DNA from: Methylocapsa sp. D3K7
GTDB lineage: Bacteria > Pseudomonadota > Alphaproteobacteria > Rhizobiales > Beijerinckiaceae
DNA: 64,000 bases
Assembly: GCF_029855125.1 (NCBI RefSeq)
Contig: NZ_CP123229.1
Coordinates: forward strand, 3,826,501 to 3,890,500
Reading direction: 5' to 3'
The number at the start of each line of letters is the position of its first letter. Within the stretch, counting starts at the first letter, position 1. Position numbers and translations under genes: made by a program. The notes beneath the pieces were generated by a model. It ran no database searches. It saw only the letters and a list, made by a program, of their open reading frames with translations, and was not told the origin of the DNA. Shown here piece by piece: positions 27,500-36,154 of this stretch.

Positions 27500-28888
27500 G
27501 AGCTATGATTGAATTTTGGTGACGAGCGAGGTCAGGCGGCAGTTTGAACTTGTTCTTTTGCAACCTCGATTCCGTCAGTGAACTTTACTCCGAGAACGAC
27601 CTTTGGCAATTGACTTTTTCCATCGAGGCGACGCCAATGTTTCTCCGCCGCTTGAGCAAGCTTGAAGACCATGGCGATAGCTGTTTTGTTCGATAGGCAC
27701 CCCTTGGAGCGTATCGTTCGGTGGCGCACGGTCGCGAATGTGCTCTCGATGGGGTTCGACGTGCGCAGATGCTTCCAGTGCTCTGCTGGGAAGTCGTAGA
27801 AGGCGAGCAAAGTTTCGCGATCTTTGGTCAGGCATTCGACCGCCTTCTCATATTTGATGGCGTAGATTTCGACGAACGCGTCGAAGGCGACGAGAGCATC
27901 CTTCTTGGTCTCGGCCATCCAGATCTCCTCCAATGCGCGCTTGGCCTTTGCCTGTTGGCTCTTTGGCAACTTGTTCAAAACATTGGCGGTCTTGTGCACC
28001 CAACAGCGTTGACCGCGGGTCTTTGGCCAAACCTCCTCGAGTGCTTTCCAGAACCCGAGTGCGCCGTCGGCAACCGCGAGCTCGGGACCGATCGTAAGCC
28101 CCCGTCGTCTCAGATCGAGGAGCATTTCCTTCCAGGATTGCGTACTCTCGCGGACACCGTCGGCGAGAGCGACGAATTCCTTTTTGCCTTCCGGCGTCGC
28201 ACCGACAATGACCAATAGGCACTGAGCGTCATCTTCTAGCCGAGCTTGAACGTAGATCCCGTCAACCCAAAAGTAGACATAGCGCTTGGCAGTAAGGTCA
28301 CGCTTCGACCAGCGCACGTGCTCGTCGACCCAAGCGTCCTTAAGCCTTGCGACGGTTGATGCCGAAAGGCCGCCGGCATCCTTGCCAAGCAACGCGGCCA
28401 GCGCCTCCTCGAAATCGCCCGTGGATATGCCCTTCAGGTAGAGGATCGGGATCAACACCTCGAGGCTCTTCGATCGGCGCGCATAGGGCGGCAGAATCGC
28501 CGACGAAAAGCGGATGCGCGCCTCGCCCTGGCCGACACGATCGCGAACCCGGGGCGCGCGCACGCCGACCGGACCGATACCGGTCATGATCTCGCGCTCG
28601 GGCAAATGCCCATGGCGAACCAGCCTTTGCTGACCTTCCTCAGTCAAAAAGCGGGAATGCCGGTCAAGGAAATCGGAAACCTCGGCCTCGATGGCATCGG
28701 CCAAAAGCTTCCGCGCCCCGCAGCGCAAAACTTCAGTAAGTGGATCCTCAAATGCACCTGGCTCGGCGAATTTAACGATATTATTCTGGGTCACGGCGTA
28801 TCTTCCTTTAATGGAAAGTGGAGCTTCGAACACCCCACGATACGCCGCCTCACCTCATTACGCTGTCACCAACTTTCGGCCATAGCTC
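27500..28888. mobile_element. IS256-family insertion sequence, intact
   Basis: A 1389-bp element bounded by imperfect inverted ends that begin GAGCTATG and share TTGGTGAC and AGGCGGC further in. It is flanked by an exact 8-bp direct repeat CAGGCAAA (27492-27499 and 28889-28896), the target duplication expected of this family. The single gene inside is full length. The sequence on both sides joins without a recognisable gene when the element is removed. Confidence 0.92.
27532..28794 (-). CDS. IS256-family transposase (mutator type)
   Basis: A 420-residue DDE transposase. It has the N-terminal block KLLADAIEAEVSDFLDRHS, the first catalytic aspartate in YFWVDGIYVQARLEDD, the GATPEGKKEFVALADG segment, the second aspartate in AVADGALGFWKAL, the CWVHKTANVLNKLPKS segment, and the glutamate in SNPIESTFATVRHRT. 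All are intact, so the protein may be active. Start: GTG at 28794 preceded by AAGGAAG at a good distance; the open frame goes 13 codons further to 28833 without a site. The stop lies 32 bases inside the left end of the element. Confidence 0.93.
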   Translation of the reverse strand: MTQNNIVKFAEPGAFEDPLTEVLRCGARKLLADAIEAEVSDFLDRHSRFLTEEGQQRLVRHGHLPEREIMTGIGPVGVRAPRVRDRVGQGEARIRFSSAILPPYARRSKSLEVLIPILYLKGISTGDFEEALAALLGKDAGGLSASTVARLKDAWVDEHVRWSKRDLTAKRYVYFWVDGIYVQARLEDDAQCLLVIVGATPEGKKEFVALADGVRESTQSWKEMLLDLRRRGLTIGPELAVADGALGFWKALEEVWPKTRGQRCWVHKTANVLNKLPKSQQAKAKRALEEIWMAETKKDALVAFDAFVEIYAIKYEKAVECLTKDRETLLAFYDFPAEHWKHLRTSNPIESTFATVRHRTIRSKGCLSNKTAIAMVFKLAQAAEKHWRRLDGKSQLPKVVLGVKFTDGIEVAKEQVQTAA

Positions 28889-29131
28889 CAGGCAAATGGA
28901 GTTTTACGGTTCCCGGAGAAGACTGGTTCTGCACCGCAGGGCCCGTTCGGCAAGATGCACTCGATGGTGCGGAGTGCTTCACAATGCTGACAACGGGCCA
29001 AGTCCCGATGTCGCCCATATCATGATCGTTAAGTCGCTGTACTCCAGCAAGAGAGCTGGCGCACGTGGTTGGACCCGGAGGGTCCAGAAGCTGAACTCCT
29101 CAGACCCCGCCCGGTTAGCGACGCTATTAGG

Positions 29132-29392
29132 TCAACTGGTGAGGGCAATCATCTCTTTTCTGGCTGCCTCGGCGCGAGCGTCGAGGTACTCGGCTAAATC
29201 AGCGAGATGGACACCCTTGGCGCTTTTTTGACTGCTTTCAATTCGGACAAGCGGCATCGCGATCTGGCCAGCTGAGATTTTCTGAACCAGTTTGCTAGGT
29301 GTTAGGTGGAGAAAATAGTCCCGACATACGTCATTGATCGGAATGATCGCCTTGCCGTTGTATTGTGCCATGAGCAGGAATGCGGTCTTCAT
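29132..29392 (-). CDS. PrtN-type (pyocin activator) small regulator
   Basis: An 86-residue protein: MKTAFLLMAQYNGKAIIPI, then DVCRDYFLHLTPSKLVQKISAGQIAMPLVRIESSQKSAKGVHLADLAEYLDARAEAARKEM. This matches the PrtN pyocin-activator family along its length. PrtN in Pseudomonas switches on phage-tail-like bacteriocin genes; in other bacteria homologues sit in prophages and islands, where the role is not known. No pyocin gene is nearby. Start at the ATG 29392; the longer frame upstream runs across the cupin fragment on the other strand. The ribosome site is weak. Confidence 0.75.
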   Translation of the reverse strand: MKTAFLLMAQYNGKAIIPINDVCRDYFLHLTPSKLVQKISAGQIAMPLVRIESSQKSAKGVHLADLAEYLDARAEAARKEMIALTS

Positions 29393-29639
29393 TTTGCAAT
29401 TGACGCGCGCGTCGTACCGATGGCCCGATCTGGTCTGGTCGTCATTGCAGTGCTCCCGCAGAATGTGCTGCTGCCCATCAAAGCTGCGGCTCTGGACTAT
29501 TGGAAGAGGTGCTGCGTTAGCGTGCGGAATTTGGCGCTCATAGCGTGGAAATGGGACAACCCAACTTTGATATAGGCGGTAACAATGTCTGGTGCGTCCC
29601 CTTCGGGCCGGGCTCTGACCGTTTGAAAACAGCTTTCTA

Positions 29640-29809
29640 AAACGAATCCGGCGGGAATTCTCGCCCGGAACGATCTTTGTCGAGGCGTTCGGAACTAGGC
29701 ACCACGGCATGAATGCCGGCGCGACGCCCGCTAAAGTCTTGTTTATTGACCACTCGGAAGAGGGCCAATCCAATATGGTTAAGACCGATGCCCCAGGACC
29801 GCATCACTA
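29640..29809 (+). pseudogene. Duplicated 3' fragment of the secreted cupin gene
   Basis: Translation in one frame reads RREFSPGTIFVEAFGTRHHG, MNAGATPAKVLFIDHSEEG, QSNMVKTDAPGPHH and stop. This is nearly the same as the C-terminal part of the intact cupin at 49811-50272 (minus). The DNA similarity goes on about 50 bases past the stop. The 5' two thirds of the gene are missing here. Confidence 0.9.
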
Positions 29810-29887
29810 GGCGACGGAGGACCACCACTAGGCCGCTTCGAGGCGGCGATTGCCGGGCCGCATTGTCAATTTGCCAAGGGCGACGCC

Positions 29888-30352
29888 ATGGATAAGCCCA
29901 TCGCGAAGGCACTGCTTCTCGGTCTGGCAGGAAGTTTTGAGACCTATCTGAATACCGAAGCAGCCATGGACGCCTTGCGCAAAGCGCTGGGCAATTCAAC
30001 CACGGCGCGACAGCCTGCGGCACTGGGAATGGCGGGGGGTATGGGCGGATTGGGCGGAGCCGTGGATTATCTGCATGGTGGTTCTTTCACGACGGGAGCG
30101 CTTGCTGGCGTGGCGCTGGGGCATCTGGCGAGACAGGGCACCATCAAGATCGATCAGAGAATCGCCCATAGCGTCGGCAGAATGCTCGCGTCTAATAATC
30201 CGGCGGGCTACAAGAATGTGCTTGAAATAGCCGGGAAGAGCCAGCGCTTGTCGGATTTCTTCCATTCCGTGACGCCGCGCGCGGTGGCGGCAATTGTCCC
30301 CGTGGCCCTCGATGAATTGCGCCGGAAACGGTCCGCTCAAGCTGGCCCCTGA
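29888..30352 (+). CDS. Hypothetical protein, phage-like
   Basis: A 154-residue protein. It has a small, glycine/alanine-rich hydrophobic middle (AALGMAGGMGGLGGAVDYLHGGSFTTGALAGVALGHLA, about 44-85) that could be one or two weak membrane helices, and a C-terminal helical part ending RRKRSAQAGP. I do not recognise a family; composition resembles the C-terminal tails of prophage-encoded large proteins, so it may be the remaining end of a longer gene. Neighbouring small genes support a prophage or integrative-element origin. Confidence 0.45.
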   Translation: MDKPIAKALLLGLAGSFETYLNTEAAMDALRKALGNSTTARQPAALGMAGGMGGLGGAVDYLHGGSFTTGALAGVALGHLARQGTIKIDQRIAHSVGRMLASNNPAGYKNVLEIAGKSQRLSDFFHSVTPRAVAAIVPVALDELRRKRSAQAGP

Positions 30353-30549
30353 ACTCTAAATGAACATTCCCATCCCGGTTTCGGGCATCTCGGCGCCGTT
30401 CTCGACGTTCACGGGAGGATTTGTCAACTCGCCGCTATCTCCAGCGAAGTTGCGGTGACTGGGCTCACGTGAGCGCAAGTTATCGTCGATGGCGGGGATG
30501 GGGATGGACCTGCTGTGTGTGAATGCCTCGAACGTGGTTAGTTTGCGCA

Positions 30550-31299
30550 ATGAGATATCTTTCTTCTTTGTTCGCCATATTGCTCCTTTGTTCAGCGGGA
30601 AGAGCTGAGACACGCTCAGAGCCGGACAAATCCTCGATCTCCACGGAACAACCAATGCGCATTGTCGTGGTGCGCAGTTCACGGGCAGGATGCGAACCGA
30701 AATGTGCTGAGTGGATTTCGGCGGAAGGCGAAATCGTTGCAGCTTCGGCAGAGCTACTCCGCAAGGTTATCAATTCGCTTGGGGGGAGGAAATTGCCAAT
30801 CCTCATTCACTCGCACGGGGGCAAGTCGAATCAGGCGATGCTCATGGGGTTTCTTATAAGGTCGCGCAAACTTGATGTCGCTGTCGGCAGAACAGCCTTC
30901 GATCCATGCACAAATGCACCCGCTGGCTGCAAGCAAGGGACGTGGGACGGGCCAATTGGCGAACCGGATTCGCAATTGGCTTACTGCTATTCCGCCTGCA
31001 CCTTTATCCTCGCTGGCGGCGTACGCCGTTTCGTCGGCCCAGACACACAAGTTGGCGTTCACAACTTTATACTCGACCCAGCGATGGTTGAGAAATGGCG
31101 AAAAACCTACCGGGGGTCAGTCCCGATAGACACTGTCATAGAGCGTTCATTTGCGCCCCCTATCACCGCTTACTTCCGGAATTATTTTACTGCGTTGGGA
31201 GTTTCTTGGAAGCTTGTGGACTTGATGGTTTCAACTCCACAGAGCGATATTCGAATACTGACCGAGACGGAACTGCTAGGATCACGTTTTGGTCACTGA
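30550..31299 (+). CDS. Secreted ClpP-fold (COG3904-like) putative serine hydrolase
   Basis: A 249-residue exported protein with signal peptide MRYLSSLFAILLLCSAGRAE. The core has LPILIHSHGGKSNQAMLMG, then YCYSACTFILAGGVRRFVGPDTQVGVHNF. The serine in CYSAC and the histidine in GVHNF occupy the nucleophile and base positions of ClpP-like (crotonase-type) proteases, and HSHGG resembles the oxyanion part. Such periplasmic ClpP-like proteins are common in alphaproteobacteria and uncharacterised. The C-terminal 60 residues are helical. Start: ATG at 30550 opens the signal peptide directly; an in-frame start at 30523 would add nine residues. Confidence 0.65.
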   Translation: MRYLSSLFAILLLCSAGRAETRSEPDKSSISTEQPMRIVVVRSSRAGCEPKCAEWISAEGEIVAASAELLRKVINSLGGRKLPILIHSHGGKSNQAMLMGFLIRSRKLDVAVGRTAFDPCTNAPAGCKQGTWDGPIGEPDSQLAYCYSACTFILAGGVRRFVGPDTQVGVHNFILDPAMVEKWRKTYRGSVPIDTVIERSFAPPITAYFRNYFTALGVSWKLVDLMVSTPQSDIRILTETELLGSRFGH

Positions 31300-31413
31300 G
31301 GTTAAAGACGCTCGGGCACTGGTCTACCATTGAGCACCAAAAATCCCGGGAAATTTTGGTGGCACGGCCTCGGTATCAGAGTTCCCCGATGGTAAATCAA
31401 GCATGAGAGGGAT

Positions 31414-31638
31414 TCAGCGATCCTCTCTCTTCAGCCGAATTGCGCGCTCGGCATAGCGATCCAGTGCAGCGCAAAATTCGGTTGCGCTTTCCCACAACCA
31501 TTCATCACTCTCGCATATGGCGCGCGGATGAATGGCGCGCGGATGATGTGTCGCGCGTTCAGGGTGAGCGTCGGCAATCATCGCCAACACTTCAGCGATT
31601 GCTTTGGTCCTGAGATTCCGGTGCGATGAATGGATCAT
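31414..31638 (-). CDS. Hypothetical small protein
   Basis: A 74-residue hydrophilic protein: MIHSSHRNLRTKAIAEVLAM, then a short histidine-rich direct repeat (HHPRAIHPRAI), then a helical C-terminus (ESATEFCAALDRYAERAIRLKRE). No family recognised. A GAGAG/GAGG ribosome-site-like sequence lies upstream of the ATG. It belongs to the cluster of tiny genes in 29-37.5 kb. Confidence 0.4.
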   Translation of the reverse strand: MIHSSHRNLRTKAIAEVLAMIADAHPERATHHPRAIHPRAICESDEWLWESATEFCAALDRYAERAIRLKREDR

Positions 31639-31738
31639 TGCCTCATCTCTCTGCTTCTGTTCCCCGCTTCTCTTCGAATGTCTAATTGCTAACCGGTGTG
31701 AGGCTGGTTTGTCGCTCCCTAAACAGGGGGAACCGGTC

Positions 31739-31779
31739 CTGCGGGCGCCTCAGGGGAGGACATTTGTCAGCGCCCGCAG
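31739..31779. repeat. 10-bp perfect hairpin stem
   Basis: CTGCGGGCGC at 31739-31748 pairs with GCGCCCGCAG at 31770-31779 around a 21-base spacer. It lies in a 550-base stretch (31639-32189) where I support no gene. Confidence 0.6.
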
Positions 31780-32046
31780 CCGTCAGAGCTTAGTGGGAAT
31801 ATATTTAGGTGAAGGAACCTTTCAGCGATGTGATTGGCAGATTGATTCTTGGTAATGCGCCACTCGGGGAACAAGACGCTCACGGCTTCGCGCCAGCCTG
31901 CCAAACTTCTCCGTTAGCAAACCTCACATCGAAATTATGCTTGAGTGCCGTCGTTGCCTCAGCGCTCTCGATCACAATCAAATCATTGTCCTGGCGCTTG
32001 AGGCGGGATGCTGCGCCGATATCGCAATCGCTCTTGTGGGGCTCTG

Positions 32047-32070
32047 AAAAAGCCCGCCGTTTAGGCGGGC
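32047..32070 (-). terminator. Minus-strand intrinsic terminator
   Basis: On the minus strand: GCCCGCC, loop TAAAC, GGCGGGC, then TTTTT. A strong terminator for a transcript coming from the right. The gene it would serve is not evident, because the next minus-strand gene ends at 32944. Confidence 0.75.
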
Positions 32071-32189
32071 CAGGTTACCGAGGGGAGTTTACTGTGAAGC
32101 AAAACGCTGCGCGACAGCAAAGAGTTTAGATGCTCCGCTCAATTCTCCGTGACCCCCCGTCGGCTCAAGAACGCCAAAGGATCTGTGTC

Positions 32190-32561
32190 ATGAGCTCCGT
32201 TCTAGCGATAGGTATCGGGATCATTATCTTAGTGATAGTTTGGCGTGGAATCCGTTAAAATCGAACGGGGGCATAGCCAAGGACTTCGAGAAGTTCATTG
32301 CCGATCTAAACGCTCAGTTTAGAAGACTTACGGGACAAACCTCTAGCTCAAGTCTTGCGTCCCCCGGAACAGCTGCAGACGTCGATGCGGCGTTTGCAGC
32401 ACATGAAGCCAGACTACAAGCGGGATACGAGGCCGGCCATGCTGAGGGATACGAGGCCGGCCGCGAAGCAAAAGGGCTATGACGAAGGCTTCCAAATAGG
32501 CTTAGAGTCCAAAACGCCGCCGGAACCGGAACCGCAGCCATCGGAACCGCAATCGAATTAG
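32190..32561 (+). pseudogene. Small membrane-anchored protein gene, interrupted by frameshifts
   Basis: AAGGA and ATG at 32190 open a 22-residue hydrophobic peptide (MSSVLAIGIGIIILVIVWRG, stop at 32256-32258). An overlapping frame continues as AWNPLKSNGGIAKDFEKFIADLNAQF up to 32482, and a third frame carries KGYDEGFQIGLESKTPP up to 32561. Read together they form one plausible gene: membrane anchor, short helical part, then GYEAG-type repeats. The repeats come from a 17-base direct repeat GGGATACGAGGCCGGCC at 32422 and 32446. Either the gene is broken twice, or it is a set of overlapping small genes. Confidence 0.5.
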
Positions 32562-32641
32562 GTTGGCTGATAGAGTGAAAAACGCGCGCCGCAAATCTCC
32601 GCGCCATTGCTCGAGCGCTCATCTTTGAATTGGCGACCGCG

Positions 32642-32893
32642 ATGGCACTTGTTGGCGGCTATCCGAAGTTCAAAAACGACCGCGGCGTCCCGGAAATCTG
32701 CATCGGGGTGAAGGAATTCATGTGTATTGGCGAGTCCCCACCGCAGGATCACCCCCACGTCTACATCAATATGGGCGAGGCAGACGCAATCCTATGTCCC
32801 TACTGTGCGACCCGATTCCGCTTCGATCCACGATTGACGTCGCTCGGTGCCGACCCGCCCGACAGTTTCTTTGCTGACGATACCGCGGTCTGA
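32642..32893 (+). CDS. zf-CHCC zinc-finger domain protein
   Basis: An 83-residue protein with GVPEICIGVKEFMCIGESPPQDHPHVYINMG and ADAILCPYCATRFRFDP. The cysteine in FMCIG, the histidine in HPHVY and the cysteine pair CPYC are the four zinc ligands of the zf-CHCC family, related to the NDUFS6-type zinc domain. The family is nearly universal in alphaproteobacteria, function unclear. No clear ribosome site: the ATG at 32642 is the best start for the conserved part, with a TTG at 32630 as an alternative. It looks like a core gene stranded within accessory sequence. Confidence 0.8.
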   Translation: MALVGGYPKFKNDRGVPEICIGVKEFMCIGESPPQDHPHVYINMGEADAILCPYCATRFRFDPRLTSLGADPPDSFFADDTAV

Positions 32894-32943
32894 GCGCATG
32901 CCCGGACCGCCACCATAACTCGGCAACGAACCCGACGCTGGTG

Positions 32944-33099
32944 CTATTCGTCATTCTCAGCGTTCTTCTCGGTGTTCAAATCTTTGACCTTATTCTTCGC
33001 TTCCGGGTCGCTGTATAAAGGTGGGACACGGAGACTGATGAGCAGGAAGAGGAACGCGCATAGGAGGGCGGCAAGGGCTATAATACTTACAATCGACAT
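32944..33099 (-). CDS. Small single-pass membrane protein
   Basis: A 51-residue protein: MSIVSIIALAALLCAFLFLLISL forms one membrane helix, followed by a charged tail (SDPEAKNKVKDLNTEKNAEN). GGAG lies seven bases before the ATG, which argues for real translation and decides the start against the longer frame to 33207. Family not recognised. Confidence 0.55.
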   Translation of the reverse strand: MSIVSIIALAALLCAFLFLLISLRVPPLYSDPEAKNKVKDLNTEKNAENDE

Positions 33100-33496
33100 T
33101 GAATGACTCCCTGGTTTGCGCAGTGAGCGTGGGTTCTTATTTGCCGACGCCCATGAAAGAAACACCCCCCCATCCATAATGTTCCGCTGCAACCTGACGC
33201 CCTGCATTTGTGGCGCTTAATGTCGTCAAGCCAAAGAGAGCTTAGACGCCGCGATTGGGTCTTGCGAATTCCAGCGTGCTTCGGCTCCTATCCCCTCCTG
33301 CGGCGGTCACCCGATCTCAAAAGTAGCATCGTGCGATTTTTGATTTCCATGAACCGGTGTTTCGATATTGCGGAAATTGATGAAGATTCAGCTGTGGTAT
33401 TGGCGAACCTCTGCGAACCAAGGAATGGCCTTGGTTGGGTCCTTGATGGTGATGGGCGCAGTCCTAGCTTTCCTGGTCGCTTACGGGCCTTAATTC

Positions 33497-33990
33497 CGCC
33501 TTCGCTTTCGGCTTCGCGAGCCTGACGCCGGGCTGATCGCCATTGGTGAACTCGACGCCGGCCTTTTCGAGGGCCGCATTCTTCAGTTGTCGTGAGTAGG
33601 ACCGGCATCGCCTTGGCGTGGATCGGTCGCACCGTCTTGTTCGATTCCGTGGTCAGGAATGCGGAGAGCTTGTGCTCGCCGGCCTCGCCCTTCCGCTCGC
33701 CGATCCACGGGCGCCACATTCCAGCAAAGGCAAAAAGTGATCGGCTCTCATTGAGTGCAAACCAGTGCGTAACCTTTGGCCAGCTGTCAGTCCATTCGCA
33801 AAACGATGTTGCTGGAACGAGGCAGCGCCATTCCGCTTTCGCGGAGGAGGAGAAGCAATGCGCAGAAGTTAGTTTTGGCAATGAATATGGCGCGGTCCTG
33901 ATCGCCGTGGCGAAGCATTTTGAGGGGAGCGCTGAAGACGCTGCCGCTGGGAAGGCCGCATGAGCCTGCCCGTCATCCTCACCCTCCGCT
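33497..33990 (-). pseudogene. SRAP (YedK-like) fragment joined to an XRE-regulator tail
   Basis: Minus strand 33990 to about 33595 encodes an SRAP core: RCLVPATSFCEWTD, THWFALNESRSLFAFAGMWRPW, LTTESNKTVRPIHAKAMPVLLTT. The catalytic N-terminal Met-Cys region is missing. At about 33592 the frame jumps and the sequence becomes ALEKAGVEFTNGDQPGVRLAK, the typical C-terminal end of small XRE-family regulators, ending at 33497. Two unrelated gene pieces are therefore joined. Confidence 0.75.
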
Positions 33991-34101
33991 TCCGCTATCA
34001 CACACCCCGAAGCTCCGCGCGCTATGCTGGGTGCTGGCTAGGATGCTGGCGCACGCCGACAAGCTTTTGCGGCCGGAGGCGTGAGAGTGGACTTCCATAA
34101 A

Positions 34102-34135
34102 CCCCTGATCTGGAAGTGTTCGACCAGACCAGGGG
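34102..34135 (-). terminator. Hairpin, minus-strand terminator-like
   Basis: CCCCTGATCTGG pairs with CCAGACCAGGGG (one mismatch) around a ten-base loop; on the minus strand the stem is followed by TTTATGG. Shares the pattern CCCC-x-GG-TCTGG with the hairpin at 34369. Confidence 0.6.
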
Positions 34136-34368
34136 CCGCTGCCTTGGCGTTGAGGACATAACCAAGGCAGTCCCCCCTGCGATCCTCCCCGCCAGAGCCG
34201 CCGGGGGTTACGTCATTCGAGTCAACGGGTACGAGACGCTGATTATACAATGCGCCCTAGTCGCTGCCGTCAAATGGGGAGATTGGATGCCTAGATTTTG
34301 GCACCCGACCCGCGACTATTCGATGGGATCATCCGGCCGGGCACTAGGCGTGAGGGTGCCAACAAAAA

Positions 34369-34401
34369 CCCCCGGGCTGGGGTTGGTGTCCAGACCGGGG
34401 G
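34369..34401 (-). terminator. Hairpin, minus-strand intrinsic terminator
   Basis: CCCCCGGGCTGG pairs with CCAGACCGGGGG (one G-A mismatch) around a nine-base loop; on the minus strand it is followed by TTTTTG. Same architecture as the hairpin at 34102. Confidence 0.7.
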
Positions 34402-34627
34402 CGGTACGCTTAACACCAATTCATGCCGAAGTGGGACATCGGCAATCATCTGTGCCGTAATGCGGCACACGAAAAACCTAGGTAAATTTCACGGAAAATC
34501 ATCACCCGATTGGACTAAGTCATCAATCAAAAGTGTGAAAGGGATCATCCGTTATGCTGCGGTATTGGTTCAGCGGAGCTGACATTTTCTTCTAGCACCG
34601 CAATTGGCCACAAGGGAGGGGATTAAG

Positions 34628-34915
34628 ATGGATGACTCCAATAATTCCAATTCCGATCATTCGGGCGCCGTCTCGCGGCTCGAAGAACAAGTTCGCGCTC
34701 TCCTTGACGAGAAAGAACAGCTTGTTGCCGATCTTGCTCAAGCTAAATCCTCGGTTGAGACCTTTGAACGCAAGCTCGCTGATGCCTTGAGCGAATCTCA
34801 AGAGTTTACGAAGGAAAAAGATAGGCTTGTTGCCGAAATGCGCAACGAGCTGCAGGATCTCAATGGCGAAGGTATCTTTGGTTTCATACGGCGGCGGTAT
34901 TTCGGCCAGAAATGA
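34628..34915 (+). CDS. Small coiled-coil protein
   Basis: A 95-residue protein, almost wholly a predicted coiled coil from about residue 15 to 80 (SRLEEQVRALLDEKEQLVADLAQ, then SSVETFERKLADALSESQEFTKEKDRLVAEM), ending with a basic tail FIRRRYFGQK. GGAGGGG seven bases upstream of the ATG is the best ribosome site in the region. No family recognised; scaffold or phage-type accessory roles are possible. Confidence 0.55.
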   Translation: MDDSNNSNSDHSGAVSRLEEQVRALLDEKEQLVADLAQAKSSVETFERKLADALSESQEFTKEKDRLVAEMRNELQDLNGEGIFGFIRRRYFGQK

Positions 34916-34977
34916 CTGGTGCCCAATGATTGAGGAACTATAGGATGCTGGCAGTAAAGGGGGGCGTCGGAAAAGGA

Positions 34978-35355
34978 TCATCCGTAATGCCGCAGTTGGG
35001 ATGGAAGCCTCCTGCCGACATAGGGGGCGACAGGTCCCGTTAGCTCTATGTCATCCAATTCCTCTGGCGACATTAGTCGTGCGGAGATGATCTCGCGGTT
35101 GTCGAGCTGCAACTCAGGCAGCCGATCCAGTCTCAATTCAAAGAAATGCACATGGTCTCTTCGCCCGTCCCAGATTCCGCATGTGACATCCGCTGGGATG
35201 AGCTGGTGTGCCGTCAGCCCAATCTCCTCGGCGAGCTCGCGTCGCGCCGCTTCTTCCGGCGTCTCACCGCGGCGTACACTGCCACCCGGGAAGTTCCATT
35301 CGATCCGATACGACGAGCGCACCACTAAGATCTTCCGCCCCACGTAGACCGCCAC
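34978..35355 (-). CDS. NUDIX hydrolase
   Basis: A 125-residue protein with a complete Nudix box, [24 protein letters not shown] (residues about 24-47), which binds the metal and cleaves nucleoside diphosphate-X compounds. Later parts ([20 protein letters not shown]) fit the mRNA-decapping/ADP-ribose-type Nudix fold. Substrate unknown. The open frame runs a little further upstream without an ATG; I use GTG at 35355 because GGGGG lies just before it. The N-terminal strand is short, so a few residues may be missing. Confidence 0.85.
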   Translation of the reverse strand: MAVYVGRKILVVRSSYRIEWNFPGGSVRRGETPEEAARRELAEEIGLTAHQLIPADVTCGIWDGRRDHVHFFELRLDRLPELQLDNREIISARLMSPEELDDIELTGPVAPYVGRRLPSQLRHYG

Positions 35356-35808
35356 CAGCGCCCCCTCATGGGGCTGACGCCGCAGTCGCCACTAGGTGCG
35401 GGCCAGCGGGAAACCAAGGCGGTACGCCATGCGCCAGGCAGCGTCGATAAGCGTGGAACGTCGAGTTTGCCCAAGGATTGACAAGGATGACTTCTCTGAG
35501 CGTGGGTGGTGTAAAACTAAATGGCCACTTATCCGACAGCAGAATGGGGTTCTACCGGATTAGGGGCAAGTTAGTACAAGCTCGGGAGGAACTATGCTGC
35601 AAATAAATCCGCAAAAGTTGTGCCAGTTCAATCAAAACAATACGCTGCGGAGGTTCGCTAATCGCGGGCAATGGTGCGCGGCGGGGGCCATCCGTTAACG
35701 CAACATTAAGGATACCCGCATATCTGTTTGGGTCTTTCCGAGAAACCTTTCAGCGGTCACATAGGTTTTTTATTTTGTAGTCGCCCGGCATTCTTTTGGA
35801 GAATTTCG
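35356..35808. other. Gap, no supported gene
   Basis: About 450 bases between the NUDIX gene and the small gene at 35809. Nothing recognised on either strand; the promoter of the 35809-36154 gene pair should lie at its right end. Confidence 0.5.
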
Positions 35809-36033
35809 ATGGTTGACGTTGACGAAACCCTAGCCGCCGCAATTCGAAACGCATTACTGCAAGTCAACGGCCCAGCGCCACGGTCGCAATATCGTGTTGA
35901 AGTTGCGACAGCCCAGCGCATTCGCGCGGCTCTCGAACGCGATGGATTTATCATAACTTCATCGCGCCCTCTTCCGGATGCCGCAGCCGTTACGCCTTGC
36001 ACACAGGATCCAGCCCTTGCCCCGGCCGCATAA
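35809..36033 (+). CDS. Small hypothetical protein
   Basis: A 74-residue protein: MVDVDETLAAAIRNALLQVNG, then RSQYRVEVATAQRIRAALERDGFIITSSRP. GGAG lies eight bases upstream of the ATG. Most of the sequence is predicted helical, with a proline/alanine-rich end. The next gene starts two bases after its stop, so the two form a mini-operon. No family recognised. Confidence 0.5.
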   Translation: MVDVDETLAAAIRNALLQVNGPAPRSQYRVEVATAQRIRAALERDGFIITSSRPLPDAAAVTPCTQDPALAPAA

Positions 36034-36034
36034 T

Positions 36035-36154
36035 ATGCGCTGGTTTGATTTGCTTTCGGCATCCATTTTCATCGGCCTGACGGTCTTGCTGCTCGGCGGC
36101 ACCGCAATGGCTGTAAAGCAGCGGACGGCTAACATATATATGGCGAGCCACTAA
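36035..36154 (+). CDS. Tiny membrane protein (39 residues)
   Basis: MRWFDLLSASIFIGLTVLLL, then GGTAMAVKQRTANIYMASH. One membrane helix with a short basic tail. It starts one base after the stop of the preceding gene (TAATATG), which suggests translational coupling. Too short for family assignment. Confidence 0.45.
   Translation: MRWFDLLSASIFIGLTVLLLGGTAMAVKQRTANIYMASH

Larger units (their letters stand above)
33991..34627. other. Gap with two related hairpins
   Basis: About 640 bases without a supported gene. It contains two structurally similar terminators (listed separately) and the upstream region of the coiled-coil gene at 34628. Short plus-strand frames over 34116-34460 have no ribosome site and overlap both hairpins, so I do not call them. 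Confidence 0.5.
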
